Notes: a model not told the origin generated them from the letters alone. DNA of 64,000 nt from Rubritalea tangerina (GCF_042683245.1 NZ_JBHUJB010000040.1:12702-76701), one strand, 5' to 3'; shown: positions 17,891-27,097, counted from the stretch's first letter. Numbers and translations are program-made.

Positions 17891-18090
17891 TACCATTGAG
17901 CGATACGAAAGGGACGAATGGCCGGAATGGGCTTGCAGAATATCAAGGCGGAGTGAAGGCCTCCCGCACGCGCGGGACAACTGAATGACAACGGTGACAT
18001 TCGGCAAGATAATCCGATTTACTCTAAAATCGCGAAGCGCAAACTTCACAAGACTCAACCACACACCATTCTTCTATTCCGGGTCGAGAG
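17887..18090. repeat. 204-bp interspersed element, copy 1 (MITE-like)
   Basis: Nearly the whole segment from CTAATACCATTGAG to GGGTCGAGAG recurs at 33665-33868 with about the same length and only scattered base changes. The ends are imperfect inverted repeats, clearer in copy 2. Inside are CCCGCACGCGCGGG and GAATG/CATTC palindromes. No transposase is encoded. The minus strand carries a conserved open stretch (NRIILPNVTVVIQLSR), which I take as a by-product of the repeat rather than a gene. Confidence 0.85.
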
Positions 18091-18120
18091 ATGGTATAAG
18101 CCTCTATCCCCAAAACTATC

Positions 18121-18154
18121 ACTCCACGAGACACCCGTCCTGTGGAGTTTTTTT
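18121..18154 (+). terminator. Rho-independent terminator, plus strand
   Basis: ACTCCAC pairs with GTGGAGT around GAGACACCCGTCCT and is followed by seven T. It would end transcripts reading from the small acidic protein gene through the repeat. Confidence 0.85.
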
Positions 18155-18198
18155 GTGCCCATCCGATTCCTAAAAACGAAGCAGACCATGCTCCCCAT

Positions 18199-18232
18199 AA
18201 AAAAAGCGCGGAGCATTGCTGCCCCGCGCTTA
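18199..18232 (-). terminator. Rho-independent terminator after the DUF1080-propeller gene
   Basis: On the minus strand AAGCGCGG pairs with CCGCGCTT around GGCAGCAATGCT and a run of seven T follows. It is 30 bases past the stop at 18262. Confidence 0.93.
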
Positions 18233-18261
18233 ATCAAATCACTCTAGTGGAGTGTCCGAAA

Positions 18262-21228
18262 CTATTTACCCAACTTGTGGATCGTCATCCAGACTGGGAA
18301 GATTGCTTCATCTAGATCCTTCGTCTCAACATCAATCTCTAACTTCAGCTCGTGCACTGGCTGAATGTCTTCAATGCTGAGGAAAACAGACTTACCATCA
18401 CTTTGTAGCTTGGCCTCATCCACCTCCATCTTGCTCCAGCCTTCCTTCTCAGGATTATCAATGAGGTATTCCTTAGTGCCGTAATCGCGACTCCACTTGA
18501 TATTCGCAGCCTGAATCGCATATGACTCAGGGTCCTCCGCTAGCTCATCATCGAGTTCGAAGTTAAAATGCACTAACAATCCACCTTCCTTGGCTTCAAC
18601 CTTATTCACCGTCAACAATGGCGTGCCAGTATAGCGAATCCGGTCAATGCCACCAAGCTCAGCAGCATTCGTCTGCCAACCGCGTAGGCCACCGATAAAG
18701 AGCTGGCCGTCTGCCGGGTTGAATCGTGAACGCATTGCTGAGGAGGTCAGGCGTGTCGGAATCTTCGCCACACCACCTTGAATTTGCCCGTCCACTTCCT
18801 CATGGAAAACCGAGTAAAGTGAACTTGTGCCGTATGAATTATGCAGCATCGTCCCCTTAGGGAACCCCCACTTGTCGTTTGGCACCCAAACCTGATTGCC
18901 GCCTGAATTGTCCACATCACGCGGCAACCACGCCAGTGGCTTAGGCATATCATTGGGATCATGCTTTTGCTCTTCAGCCCCCCAAGTGGCCGTGTTTAAC
19001 TTGTCCTTCTGCGCGTAGGTATCAACCACACCACCAAAGTAATCTTTCGTAACCCAGTGGATCGGACAACGAGGCATAAACGAGCCCTCATTGTCCCCAG
19101 CTGTCACCTCGCCATTCGGCCCAATCCCAATCCCATTAGGAGCTCGGAAACCTGATGCAAATTGCTCTAGCTCTTTTCCATCCTTGCTCAACTTGAAGAT
19201 CGATCCGTTGGCCGGCGAAATCCGCTCAAACCCACGACCACCCGCATTCACAGGCGCTCCCTGAGCAAACCAAAAATCTCCATTCTTATCGACGGTAAGA
19301 TCAAATGTGAATGCGTGGAAACCTTTGTTCAATGGCCATGAATTGTTGAAGGTCTGATAAAAGTCAGTCTCACCGTCACCATTGAGATCCTTGTGGAGTG
19401 TCACCTGGTCCGCACCCAGCGTGTAAATATCATCACCCACCACTGCGATACCAAGTGACTCGTGTAAACCAGTCGCTAACAATTGGTATTCCAATTTATC
19501 AAGCGTGCCACTCGTGCCAGTCACCTTCCAAAGCTCCCCATCCCAAGTCGTGAACGCTAAGCTATTCCCGTCAGGATAAAAATCAAAAGCGCCCACACGC
19601 ATCGTTAAGCCAAATGGATTCTCATGTGGTAAGGTCAACTTGTCTGTCAGGTACGACCCTTTCCCTTTGCCCATCACACCTTTCGTGACAATAGGCTTCT
19701 CGGTCTTGAAGCGAGCAGGACCACCTTGAGTATAACTGTCTAACGGCTTTAGAGCGCCGGCAGCTTTGGCCACCGCATCAGCACCAGCCTTCCCCTGCCA
19801 CGCTGCAATCAGCAATGATTTCTCTCCCGCATCCGCAGGAATGTTTAAATAGAGCGCCCCTTCTTTTGTCTCAAAACTCGCACCACCACTTACCGAAAGC
19901 TTTGTCGCTCCCAATGTCGCTGTGTTACCAGACACCTCAGCTGTCCCTTCTGCCAAATACAGAGACTTCGCTTGCTTTAGCCCCTTCAGCTCAAGCTGGC
20001 GTACCACCACCTTGTCATCACCCACCTGAAGTCCAGATGGACTATCTAACACTTCAGCCTCTCCGACCTTGTAGGAAAAGACTACCTGCTTGCCGTGAAT
20101 ATAATAACCGTGGAACTCAGCCCAATCGCTTGGTAATCCACCTAAGTTTGGCAATTTTCCATCCGATGCCCGCGGGTCATCAAACTTCCCATCCGCATTC
20201 GCCCAACCGGGTAAGTTCTTAGCGGCAAAAAGTGCCTGCTTCTCATTCCAGGATGGGGTCGATCCGTGGCCATTCTCATACGGTAAGCCAAAGAAACCTG
20301 ACCCACCACCATTCGTCCACGCCCCAGCAAGCTGGAATGTGTCAGCATTAAAGACTGCCCCCACCTGAGTCGAGTCGTCTAAAAGATTCACAAAATACGC
20401 ACGGTTCACGTCATAGGCATCGTCATTACCGGCCAACACATTTGAGATTACAGGACCACGCTTCGCAAATACTTCCCTGCGCAGCTTCTCCGCGCGGTTC
20501 TGTGCGTCAGCCCCCGTCAATTCACGAAACTTAATGTTGCGAAACGACACCTTGTCACCATGGTCCTGAAGCCCAATCACCCCCTTCTTAAACATCCCAA
20601 AGTTCTCGTTATCTTTAAATTTGCTGTTAGGCAAAATTCTGTCGAACCAGGTCTCATTGCCCACAGTATAACGGTAGAGCTCTTTACCATTAAGGTAGTG
20701 AGTAAACTCGCCATTGCGACACACAATCTTCACCTTGTTCCAACCATCCTTGGACAATGCCTTGCGCCCCTTACGCAGACCAATCAGATCAAATAACGCT
20801 CCAGCAGAATGCTTCGTCAGATCTTGATCGCTGTCATTCATGATCTGCATCTCCAAAGCATTGGCCCAAATCGCCCCTTTAGCCTCAGGATCCACACGCA
20901 GAAAAATACCGCTATTGCCCTCAGACTTCCACTCTAACTCAAGCTCGAAGTTTTCTGCCAACGAAGCCGGGAAGTAAATGTCCCCACCACCACTTTTCGC
21001 AGCCAAACTAAGAACTCCATCCTCGATACTCCAGCCACCTGCTTCTAGCGGTTTCCGTGACTTCCAGCTGCTGATGCCTTTAAAACTTTTGCCGTCAAAT
21101 AACGCTTTCCAGCCGATCACTTGTTCTTCCTCAGTGATGAGTACTGGCTGTGCAGCCATCACTATGGGAGCCGTGATAATGGCTGAGCCCAATAGCGCCG
21201 CAGATAATAGTGGTGATGATGATTTCAT
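18262..21228 (-). CDS. Exported DUF1080 (GH16-like) plus six-bladed propeller protein
   Basis: About 988 residues. I start it at the ATG 21226-21228 (MKSSSPLLSAALLGSAIITAPIVMA), a clear signal peptide; the longer open frame overlaps the preceding gene and lacks signal character. Domains in order are: a DUF1080/3-keto-disaccharide hydrolase domain (WKALFDGKSFKGISSW, NSGIFLRVD, KIVCRNGEFTHYLNGKE); a middle region like the DUF6797 type (LPYENGHGSTPSWNEKQAL, EFHGYYIHGKQVVFSY); a sugar-dehydrogenase-like propeller (LTMRVGAFDFYPDGNSLAFTTWDG, FAQGAPVNAGG, RAPNGIGIGPNGEVTAGDNEG); and a C-terminal beta domain. The combination is typical of PVC-superphylum proteins for carbohydrate breakdown. It lies 58 bases after the pentaheme cytochrome gene, probably in one operon. 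Confidence 0.85.
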   Translation of the reverse strand: MKSSSPLLSAALLGSAIITAPIVMAAQPVLITEEEQVIGWKALFDGKSFKGISSWKSRKPLEAGGWSIEDGVLSLAAKSGGGDIYFPASLAENFELELEWKSEGNSGIFLRVDPEAKGAIWANALEMQIMNDSDQDLTKHSAGALFDLIGLRKGRKALSKDGWNKVKIVCRNGEFTHYLNGKELYRYTVGNETWFDRILPNSKFKDNENFGMFKKGVIGLQDHGDKVSFRNIKFRELTGADAQNRAEKLRREVFAKRGPVISNVLAGNDDAYDVNRAYFVNLLDDSTQVGAVFNADTFQLAGAWTNGGGSGFFGLPYENGHGSTPSWNEKQALFAAKNLPGWANADGKFDDPRASDGKLPNLGGLPSDWAEFHGYYIHGKQVVFSYKVGEAEVLDSPSGLQVGDDKVVVRQLELKGLKQAKSLYLAEGTAEVSGNTATLGATKLSVSGGASFETKEGALYLNIPADAGEKSLLIAAWQGKAGADAVAKAAGALKPLDSYTQGGPARFKTEKPIVTKGVMGKGKGSYLTDKLTLPHENPFGLTMRVGAFDFYPDGNSLAFTTWDGELWKVTGTSGTLDKLEYQLLATGLHESLGIAVVGDDIYTLGADQVTLHKDLNGDGETDFYQTFNNSWPLNKGFHAFTFDLTVDKNGDFWFAQGAPVNAGGRGFERISPANGSIFKLSKDGKELEQFASGFRAPNGIGIGPNGEVTAGDNEGSFMPRCPIHWVTKDYFGGVVDTYAQKDKLNTATWGAEEQKHDPNDMPKPLAWLPRDVDNSGGNQVWVPNDKWGFPKGTMLHNSYGTSSLYSVFHEEVDGQIQGGVAKIPTRLTSSAMRSRFNPADGQLFIGGLRGWQTNAAELGGIDRIRYTGTPLLTVNKVEAKEGGLLVHFNFELDDELAEDPESYAIQAANIKWSRDYGTKEYLIDNPEKEGWSKMEVDEAKLQSDGKSVFLSIEDIQPVHELKLEIDVETKDLDEAIFPVWMTIHKLGK

Positions 21229-21286
21229 AATAATGATTAGTGTCTTACCTTGGTAGCTTTGATCAATTTTTCGTCCTAACAGTGAC

Positions 21287-23287
21287 TTACTTCTCGTTGA
21301 GCGACTGCATCCAGTTCCAGATTGCCTCCATTTGCTTCTGACCATCTCCCTCGAGTGGCTCAGTCAATGTCGTGGCATTCTCGTCTACAAAATATTTCGG
21401 CATAATCGTCTGTGGATCGATGCGCTGCGGGTCACGCATCCAGCGGTGGTAAAAATCCATGCGCAATCGATCGCCCGCAAATTGCAAGTTCACTCCAGGC
21501 GCTTCAAAAACAGCAATCGGCTTGGCCTCGCCTGCTCCATGACACGCCGCACAGCCAAACCCTCCCACCATGCCAAACAATGTCTTACCTTGCTCGACCT
21601 CCGCATTTCCACGGTCCTCTTCTTTACCCAATCCATATGCCGCAGCAAATCCCTCAGCTAACAAAGCATCTCTCGATGGGAAAGCCGGCATCCGCTGCGT
21701 CACCCATGGTCGCGTGCGGTACTCTAACTTGCCGCCAAATAGACGCTCCATATAATCAATCGTAAGCTTCTCACCGATGTAGGTTAGCGCCGGAGGTGCT
21801 ATCGCACCATGTGCCGCCTCTTCTGTATTCTCTTCTTCGGAATGACCAGCGTACTTCGCTGAAAACTGGTGCACCGCCCCCAGTTCGGCAGCCTGCGTGT
21901 CCATCTGGTGGCATGAAGCACAATTTAGATTCTCAAACTGGCGGTGCGCATACTCAGCCTTGTTGAAATAAGCCAACGACTTCACCCCTTGTGCATCCTC
22001 TAAGAAAGCATTCAGAGCTTCACTGTCAGCAGCATTCAAACCGTAATCCACAGCACTCCCCTTCTTCAAACAACTCTTATCAGACGACCCTTTCTTCGCG
22101 ATCGCTGCCAGCGGTTGGTAGCTCGCACTCGATGCCTCCACGCCCTCGTGACACTGAGAACAATGGCTCTCAACGACGATCTGCTTGCCCTTCGCCGCAT
22201 CCCCATTGCTGAAGCTCGGCTTCTCCTTGCTTGATAAACTGCGAACAAACGCAGCGAGATCCGCAGCCTCCTTATCCTCCAAGGCGAAATCTGGCATCCG
22301 TGTCGCAGCATGATGCTTCCCTGGGTTCTTTAAAAATGCTACTAAGGCCCCCTCCTCATACTTGTGCCCAGCATTAAATAAATCAATCGGAGCCGTCGCC
22401 CAGCTCGCCATATCCTGACCACTTTCACTGCGGTGACACGCAATACAGCCTAAATCGTGGAAGAGCTTCCCACCTGCAGCTTTGTTACCTGCCAACTTCG
22501 CGGGTTCAGCCTCTTTCAAACCTTCCAGATACGCAGCAACGTGCTGGGCATCTTCCTCGTTCTTGAGCACCTGTGGCATGCGTGCATGCGCACGCATCGA
22601 CTTGGGATCCTTCAACCATGCTTCCATCCAGCCTGCATCCAAGCGACTTCCCACACCCGCCAACGATGGCGCCATCTCACCCGCCTCAGGCATCCCCTTG
22701 CCACCCTCGTGACACTGCGAACACTTGAGCTCAGCAAATAAAGCCCGCCCACGTCGCACCAACATCGCCTTCTCTAGAGGCTCAGACTTCTCATGCACTA
22801 ACACAGACGCCGGCACCGGCTCCTTCGAAAATTCTCTACCGCGCCACATCAAACGAAATCCACCAGCACCATCCTCTGGACTCGTATACACCACCTTGAT
22901 CGGAACCTGCCCAGAGTTAAGCCTTAACCTCTCAGTCTCCCCCTCTCCCATCTCACCTGCCTCCTTGAGCACCGACTCACCATCAATAAATAACTCCGCT
23001 GCCCCAGTACCCTCGAACGAAAAATACACCCGCGAACGCTTCTCCAAATTTAACATTCCATGCCAAGTCGCCGAGTACTTCCCCGCCGCCAGCAGCGCCG
23101 AAGGACTCTCGCCCTTACCCACTGCTAATGCCGCACGCTTGCTTAACCTCAAATCCTTCCCACCAGCTGTCGCCACCTCCAACACCAAACCACTCTCCCC
23201 CTTCACTTCTGCCGCATCCTCCGCACCCAAAGGTACGTGAAGGCTCAGTAACATAGTCAGTAGTGTCGTGGGTATGCGCTTACTCAT
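21287..23287 (-). CDS. Exported multiheme c-type cytochrome (five CxxCH) with N-terminal PA14-like region
   Basis: 666 residues with a signal peptide (MSKRIPTTLLTMLLSLHVPLGA). An N-terminal PA14-like beta region spans about 30-150 (YSATWHGMLNLEKRSRVYF, GGFRLMWRG). Five heme-c motifs follow: CSQCH 189-193, CIACH 281-285, CSQCH 376-380, CASCH 456-460 and CAACH 579-583. Possible axial-ligand methionines occur in RMPQV, RMPDF, RMPAF and IMPKYF. It should pass electrons in the periplasm. Because the neighbour is a DUF1080/propeller protein, I infer a role in oxidising a sugar or sugar derivative, but the donor is unknown. Operon head; the start has its own upstream region shared divergently with the thiC riboswitch. 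Confidence 0.88.
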   Translation of the reverse strand: MSKRIPTTLLTMLLSLHVPLGAEDAAEVKGESGLVLEVATAGGKDLRLSKRAALAVGKGESPSALLAAGKYSATWHGMLNLEKRSRVYFSFEGTGAAELFIDGESVLKEAGEMGEGETERLRLNSGQVPIKVVYTSPEDGAGGFRLMWRGREFSKEPVPASVLVHEKSEPLEKAMLVRRGRALFAELKCSQCHEGGKGMPEAGEMAPSLAGVGSRLDAGWMEAWLKDPKSMRAHARMPQVLKNEEDAQHVAAYLEGLKEAEPAKLAGNKAAGGKLFHDLGCIACHRSESGQDMASWATAPIDLFNAGHKYEEGALVAFLKNPGKHHAATRMPDFALEDKEAADLAAFVRSLSSKEKPSFSNGDAAKGKQIVVESHCSQCHEGVEASSASYQPLAAIAKKGSSDKSCLKKGSAVDYGLNAADSEALNAFLEDAQGVKSLAYFNKAEYAHRQFENLNCASCHQMDTQAAELGAVHQFSAKYAGHSEEENTEEAAHGAIAPPALTYIGEKLTIDYMERLFGGKLEYRTRPWVTQRMPAFPSRDALLAEGFAAAYGLGKEEDRGNAEVEQGKTLFGMVGGFGCAACHGAGEAKPIAVFEAPGVNLQFAGDRLRMDFYHRWMRDPQRIDPQTIMPKYFVDENATTLTEPLEGDGQKQMEAIWNWMQSLNEK

Positions 23288-23545
23288 AATGGTCAGTTCT
23301 GTGTTAGGGTCTACGAAATGAGATTTTCAAATCATACACTAATCCCACCACTCCACACTAGTCTACAAAATAGACAACTTTTGGTGCAGGACCGTCGCTA
23401 ATCCTCCTAACATAAGGAATTGATACTCCTCTAGAAACCACGATTGCCCACCAACCTCTCCCTCATAGCCCGCACCTCCACTCTCGCCACCCACACTAAA
23501 AATCTTCCTCTTGCATCCTCCCCACAGATCGGTACTCTCATCCTC

Positions 23546-23632
23546 AGACAGGGGAGCCGACGAGGCTGAGAATGTGCACCACCGCACCTGACCCTTAGAA
23601 CCTGCTACGGCTAATACCGGCGAAGGGAGTCG
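23546..23632 (+). promoter_or_regulatory. TPP (THI-box) riboswitch aptamer upstream of thiC
   Basis: The conserved blocks are in the right order: GGGGAGCC, GGCTGAGA, GCACCTGACCCTTAGAACCTG, CTAATACCGG and CGAAGGGAGTC. The ends AGAC and GTCG close the P1 helix. Thiamine pyrophosphate binding to this RNA shuts off thiamine genes in many bacteria. The downstream gene is thiC, as expected. Confidence 0.95.
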
Positions 23633-23674
23633 CATTTCCAAACCAACTTACCAAGCTCGTAAGAAGTGAAATAC

Positions 23675-23710
23675 GCCTGTCCACCACCGTGCCGACAGGC
23701 TCTTTTTTTT
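23675..23710 (+). terminator. Intrinsic terminator of the thiC leader (riboswitch expression platform)
   Basis: GCCTGTC (23675-23681) pairs with GACAGGC (23694-23700), followed by TCTTTTTTTT. It lies between the aptamer and thiC. The 5-prime arm can also pair with GACAGG at 23547-23552 inside the aptamer, which would prevent the terminator when TPP is absent. Confidence 0.92.
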
Positions 23711-23795
23711 ATTAACTATTCTTATCTAATAACTAACACCTTCACATTTCCCTCTCACTACTCCACTTTCAACCATCAACTGAATACTTCTAACC

Positions 23796-25913
23796 ATGAT
23801 CTCACCAGACGAATCCACACCAACACCTGAGAACTCCACCGCTCGCTCCGACTACACCGGTAACTTCATCGAAAACATCGATAACTCAGAAGAACTCGCG
23901 GCAATCGAGAAAGATCCAACCATCTTCCCGAACTCCACCCGCGTCTATGTAGAGGGCAAAATCCACCCCAGCGTGAAGGTCCCCATGCGTGAGATCCGCC
24001 TCTCCGATACCGAACACCCCAATGGTCGTGTCGAAAAAAACGCTCCCATCCGTGTCTACGACTGTTCCGGCCCGTGGGGCGACCCCAATTTCAATGGTGA
24101 CCCACGCGAAGGCCTCCCCGCACTCCGCCGTGACTGGATCCTCGGCCGCAATGATGTCGAAGAATACGAAGGCCGAGAAGTGAAGCCATCCGACAATGGC
24201 TACCTCTCCGATAAACACGCAGAAAAATACAACGAAGGCAAAGCCGCTAAAAATAAGCTCAAGGAATACCCCGGCCTCAAACGTAAGCCACTCCGCGCAT
24301 CCGCCGACCACCCAGTCACCCAAAAATGGTACGCCGACCAAGGCATCATTACACCAGAAATGGAGTTCATCGCCATCCGCGAGAACATGGGCCGCATCGA
24401 AGCATTCAAGACTGTCAACGACCGCTACCCAACACTCGACGAGCTTCCAGAAGATGCCTCCGACGCCATCAAAGAACTCATCAAAAGTAAGTCACACACG
24501 CCAGATGGCTATGAAATGCCGCGTCCATCTGAGATCGACCCCTTCAAGCAGGTCTCCCGCAATCGCATGGACCACCAGCACCCAGGACAATCCTTCGGCG
24601 CTGAAATCCCTGAACTCATCACTCCTGAGTTCGTCCGCTCCGAAGTCGCTCGTGGCCGCGCCATCATCCCCGCCAATATCAACCACCCAGAAATCGAGCC
24701 AATGATCATTGGCCGCAACTTCCTCATCAAAATCAACGCAAACATCGGTAACTCCGCTGTCGCATCCACCATCGATGAAGAAGTAGAAAAAATGCGCTGG
24801 GCGACCAAGTGGGGCGCCGACACCGTCATGGACCTCTCCACCGGTAAAAATATCCATGCCACCCGCGAGTGGATCCTCCGCAACTCACCAGTGCCCATCG
24901 GCACTGTGCCAATCTATCAGGCACTCGAAAAAGTAAACGGCAAGATCGAAGACCTCACCTGGGAACTCTTCCGCGACACCCTCATCGAACAAGCTGAACA
25001 AGGCGTCGATTACTTCACCATCCACGCCGCAGTGCTATTGCGCTTCGTCCCACACACTGCACGCCGCATGACCGGCATCGTTTCCCGTGGTGGCTCCATC
25101 ATGGCGAAGTGGACGCTCGCCCACCAGAAAGAGAACTTCCTCTACACCCACTGGGATGACATCTGTGACATCTGTGCGGCTTATGACGTCTCCTTCTCCA
25201 TCGGTGACGGCCTCCGCCCAGGTTCCATCGCAGATGCCAACGACTACGCCCAACTCGCAGAACTCGAGATCCAAGGCGAACTCACCAAGCGCGCATGGGC
25301 AAAAGGATGCCAGGTCATGAACGAAGGCCCAGGCCACGTGCCTCTCCACCTCATTAAAGAAAACATGGAGAAGCAAATCGACTGGTGCCACGAAGCCCCC
25401 TTCTACACCCTCGGACCACTCACCACAGACATCGCTCCAGGTTACGACCACATCACTTCCGGCATCGGTGCCGCCAACATCGGTTGGTACGGCTGCGCAA
25501 TGCTCTGCTACGTGACTCCAAAGGAACACCTCGGTCTGCCAAACCGTGACGACGTGCGCGAAGGGGTCATCACCTACAAACTCGCAGCTCACGCCGGCGA
25601 CCTCGCAAAAGGTCATCCCGCAGCCCAAGAACGCGACAACGCAATCTCTAAAGCTCGCTTCGAATTCCGCTGGCGTGACCAATTCGCCCTCGGCCTCGAC
25701 CCAGCACGCGCCATCGACTTCCACGATGAAACACTCCCAGCCGAAGGTGCAAAAACGGCCCACTTCTGCTCCATGTGCGGCCCAACATTCTGCTCCATGA
25801 AAATCACAGCAGACGTCCGTAAATACGCAGAAGATAACGGCTTCACCGAAGAAGCTATCGAAGAAAAAGGTCTCGAAAAAGCCACTGCCGAACTTACCGG
25901 CCAAGAAGCCTAA
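23796..25913 (+). CDS. thiC: Phosphomethylpyrimidine synthase ThiC
   Basis: A 705-residue radical-SAM enzyme that rearranges aminoimidazole ribotide to the thiamine pyrimidine HMP-P. The C-terminal iron-sulfur motif C658-x2-C661-x4-C666 is visible in HFCSMCGPTFCSM. Other family blocks are DWILGRNDVEEYEGR, RENMGRIEA, GNIGNSAV-like INANIGNSAVAS, GADTVMDLSTG, RNSPVPIGTVPIYQA, and EGPGHVPLHLIKENM. The length fits the long bacterial form with the N-terminal ThiC-associated domain. The ATG has no Shine-Dalgarno sequence, and control is through the upstream TPP riboswitch and terminator. Monocistronic. Confidence 0.97.
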   Translation: MISPDESTPTPENSTARSDYTGNFIENIDNSEELAAIEKDPTIFPNSTRVYVEGKIHPSVKVPMREIRLSDTEHPNGRVEKNAPIRVYDCSGPWGDPNFNGDPREGLPALRRDWILGRNDVEEYEGREVKPSDNGYLSDKHAEKYNEGKAAKNKLKEYPGLKRKPLRASADHPVTQKWYADQGIITPEMEFIAIRENMGRIEAFKTVNDRYPTLDELPEDASDAIKELIKSKSHTPDGYEMPRPSEIDPFKQVSRNRMDHQHPGQSFGAEIPELITPEFVRSEVARGRAIIPANINHPEIEPMIIGRNFLIKINANIGNSAVASTIDEEVEKMRWATKWGADTVMDLSTGKNIHATREWILRNSPVPIGTVPIYQALEKVNGKIEDLTWELFRDTLIEQAEQGVDYFTIHAAVLLRFVPHTARRMTGIVSRGGSIMAKWTLAHQKENFLYTHWDDICDICAAYDVSFSIGDGLRPGSIADANDYAQLAELEIQGELTKRAWAKGCQVMNEGPGHVPLHLIKENMEKQIDWCHEAPFYTLGPLTTDIAPGYDHITSGIGAANIGWYGCAMLCYVTPKEHLGLPNRDDVREGVITYKLAAHAGDLAKGHPAAQERDNAISKARFEFRWRDQFALGLDPARAIDFHDETLPAEGAKTAHFCSMCGPTFCSMKITADVRKYAEDNGFTEEAIEEKGLEKATAELTGQEA

Positions 25914-25925
25914 CTAAAACTAACA

Positions 25926-25962
25926 AAACCCAGTGGGTGCAGAAATTTACTCACTGGGTTTG
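25926..25962. terminator. Hairpin terminator after thiC
   Basis: AACCCAGTG pairs with CACTGGGTT around a loop of about 15 bases. The T run on the plus side is short, so the terminator is moderate. Confidence 0.7.
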
Positions 25963-26162
25963 ATATTTCGTTAGAGAAATCATGCTCCCCCCAGGCTTCT
26001 TTCCTTCCTCAACAATGCGGGCCAATTCCTAATCAGCGTTGTTAAATCAATTTTAATACGAATGAGCAAAAGTTTCTGGTAGTTGGTATAATCTGAACTT
26101 CTCTGACACCACTCGAGTAAAAACATCTCGACACACTGCCACATCAAACTATTCATGCATAT

Positions 26163-26903
26163 ATGATAAAAAAATACACTACCACACTCCTTAGCGTACT
26201 GAGCCTCGTCACCACTGCGTATGCTGGCCCACTACTCAAAGACAATCCTGACAACACAGCTCCTGAAGGCTTCACCCTGCTTTTCAATGGCAAAGACCTC
26301 ACCAACTGGAAAGGCCTCCTCCAAGGACCATTCGATAAGCCACACAAACGTGCAGAACTCAAAAAGGATCCAGAAGCATACGCTGCTAAACAAAAAAAGG
26401 CAGACGAAATCATGCGCAAGCACTGGACCATCACCAAAGATGGTGAACTCTTCTTCGACGGCGAAAAGGGTGGTTGGAGCCTCGCGACCGCCAAAGACTA
26501 CGGCGACTTCGAAATGTACGTTAGCTGGAAGCTCAAAAGCGAACACGGCGACAGCGGCATCTACCTCCGCGGCCTTCCACAGGTTCAAATCTGGGATACC
26601 AAAAGCCCAAAGTGCATCAAACACGGCGCCGATAAAGGATCTGGTGGCCTCTGGAACAACCGCAACGCCGGCAGATGGCCACTCGTGCACGCCGATAACC
26701 CAGTAGGTGAATGGAACCACTTCTTCATCCGCATGGTCGGCGACGACGTCTCAGTCTGGCTCAACGGAAAACTCGTCGTAGATAAATCACCACTCATCAA
26801 CCTCTGGCAAAAGAATCAACCACTCCCAAAAACTGAGCAAATTGAACTCCAGTGCCACGGGGACCCAGTCTACTTCAAAAATATCTACATCCGCGAACTC
26901 TAG
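26163..26903 (+). CDS. Exported DUF1080 family protein (3-keto-disaccharide hydrolase-like)
   Basis: A 246-residue single-domain protein with a signal peptide (MIKKYTTTLLSVLSLVTTAYA). The DUF1080 core is clear: GFTLLFNGKDLTNWKG, WSLATAKDYGDFEMYVSWKL, GDSGIYLRGLPQVQIWD, GSGGLWNN, and WNHFFIRMVGDDVSVWLNGKLVVD. The family has a concanavalin-like beta-sandwich. Some members are reported to hydrolyse 3-keto-disaccharides, but most are unassigned. It is likely periplasmic and flanked by terminators, so it is a single-gene transcript. Confidence 0.88.
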   Translation: MIKKYTTTLLSVLSLVTTAYAGPLLKDNPDNTAPEGFTLLFNGKDLTNWKGLLQGPFDKPHKRAELKKDPEAYAAKQKKADEIMRKHWTITKDGELFFDGEKGGWSLATAKDYGDFEMYVSWKLKSEHGDSGIYLRGLPQVQIWDTKSPKCIKHGADKGSGGLWNNRNAGRWPLVHADNPVGEWNHFFIRMVGDDVSVWLNGKLVVDKSPLINLWQKNQPLPKTEQIELQCHGDPVYFKNIYIREL

Positions 26904-26932
26904 GAATCCTCTAGAACACGCAACCTAACACA

Positions 26933-26969
26933 GAGCGATCAAAGGTTTCCTTTGGTCGCTTTTTCTTTG
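26933..26969 (+). terminator. Rho-independent terminator after the DUF1080 gene
   Basis: AGCGATCAAAGG pairs with CCTTTGGTCGCT around TTT, followed by TTTTCTTTG. Confidence 0.93.
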
Positions 26970-27097
26970 TCTAATACCAATTCGTGAGTCAAATGGGACA
27001 AAAGTGGCCATGATAGAGAAAGATAAATCGGGGGCGCCTGCCCGAATAGAGGATGTGTACCATCCAAACTTCTCATCGGCTTCACTGAGCCAGCGCA

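Noticed and set aside
17774..18064. Minus-strand open frame inside repeat copy 1, resembling one at 33633-33821
   Set aside because: The similarity comes from the repeat itself; the frames begin and end at different places and have no start signals.
21229..21345. Longer start for the DUF1080-propeller protein
   Set aside because: The extra residues overlap the cytochrome gene end and precede a clear signal peptide at 21228.
25035..25904. Long minus-strand frame opposite thiC
   Set aside because: It mirrors thiC codons and lacks family features; thiC is certain.
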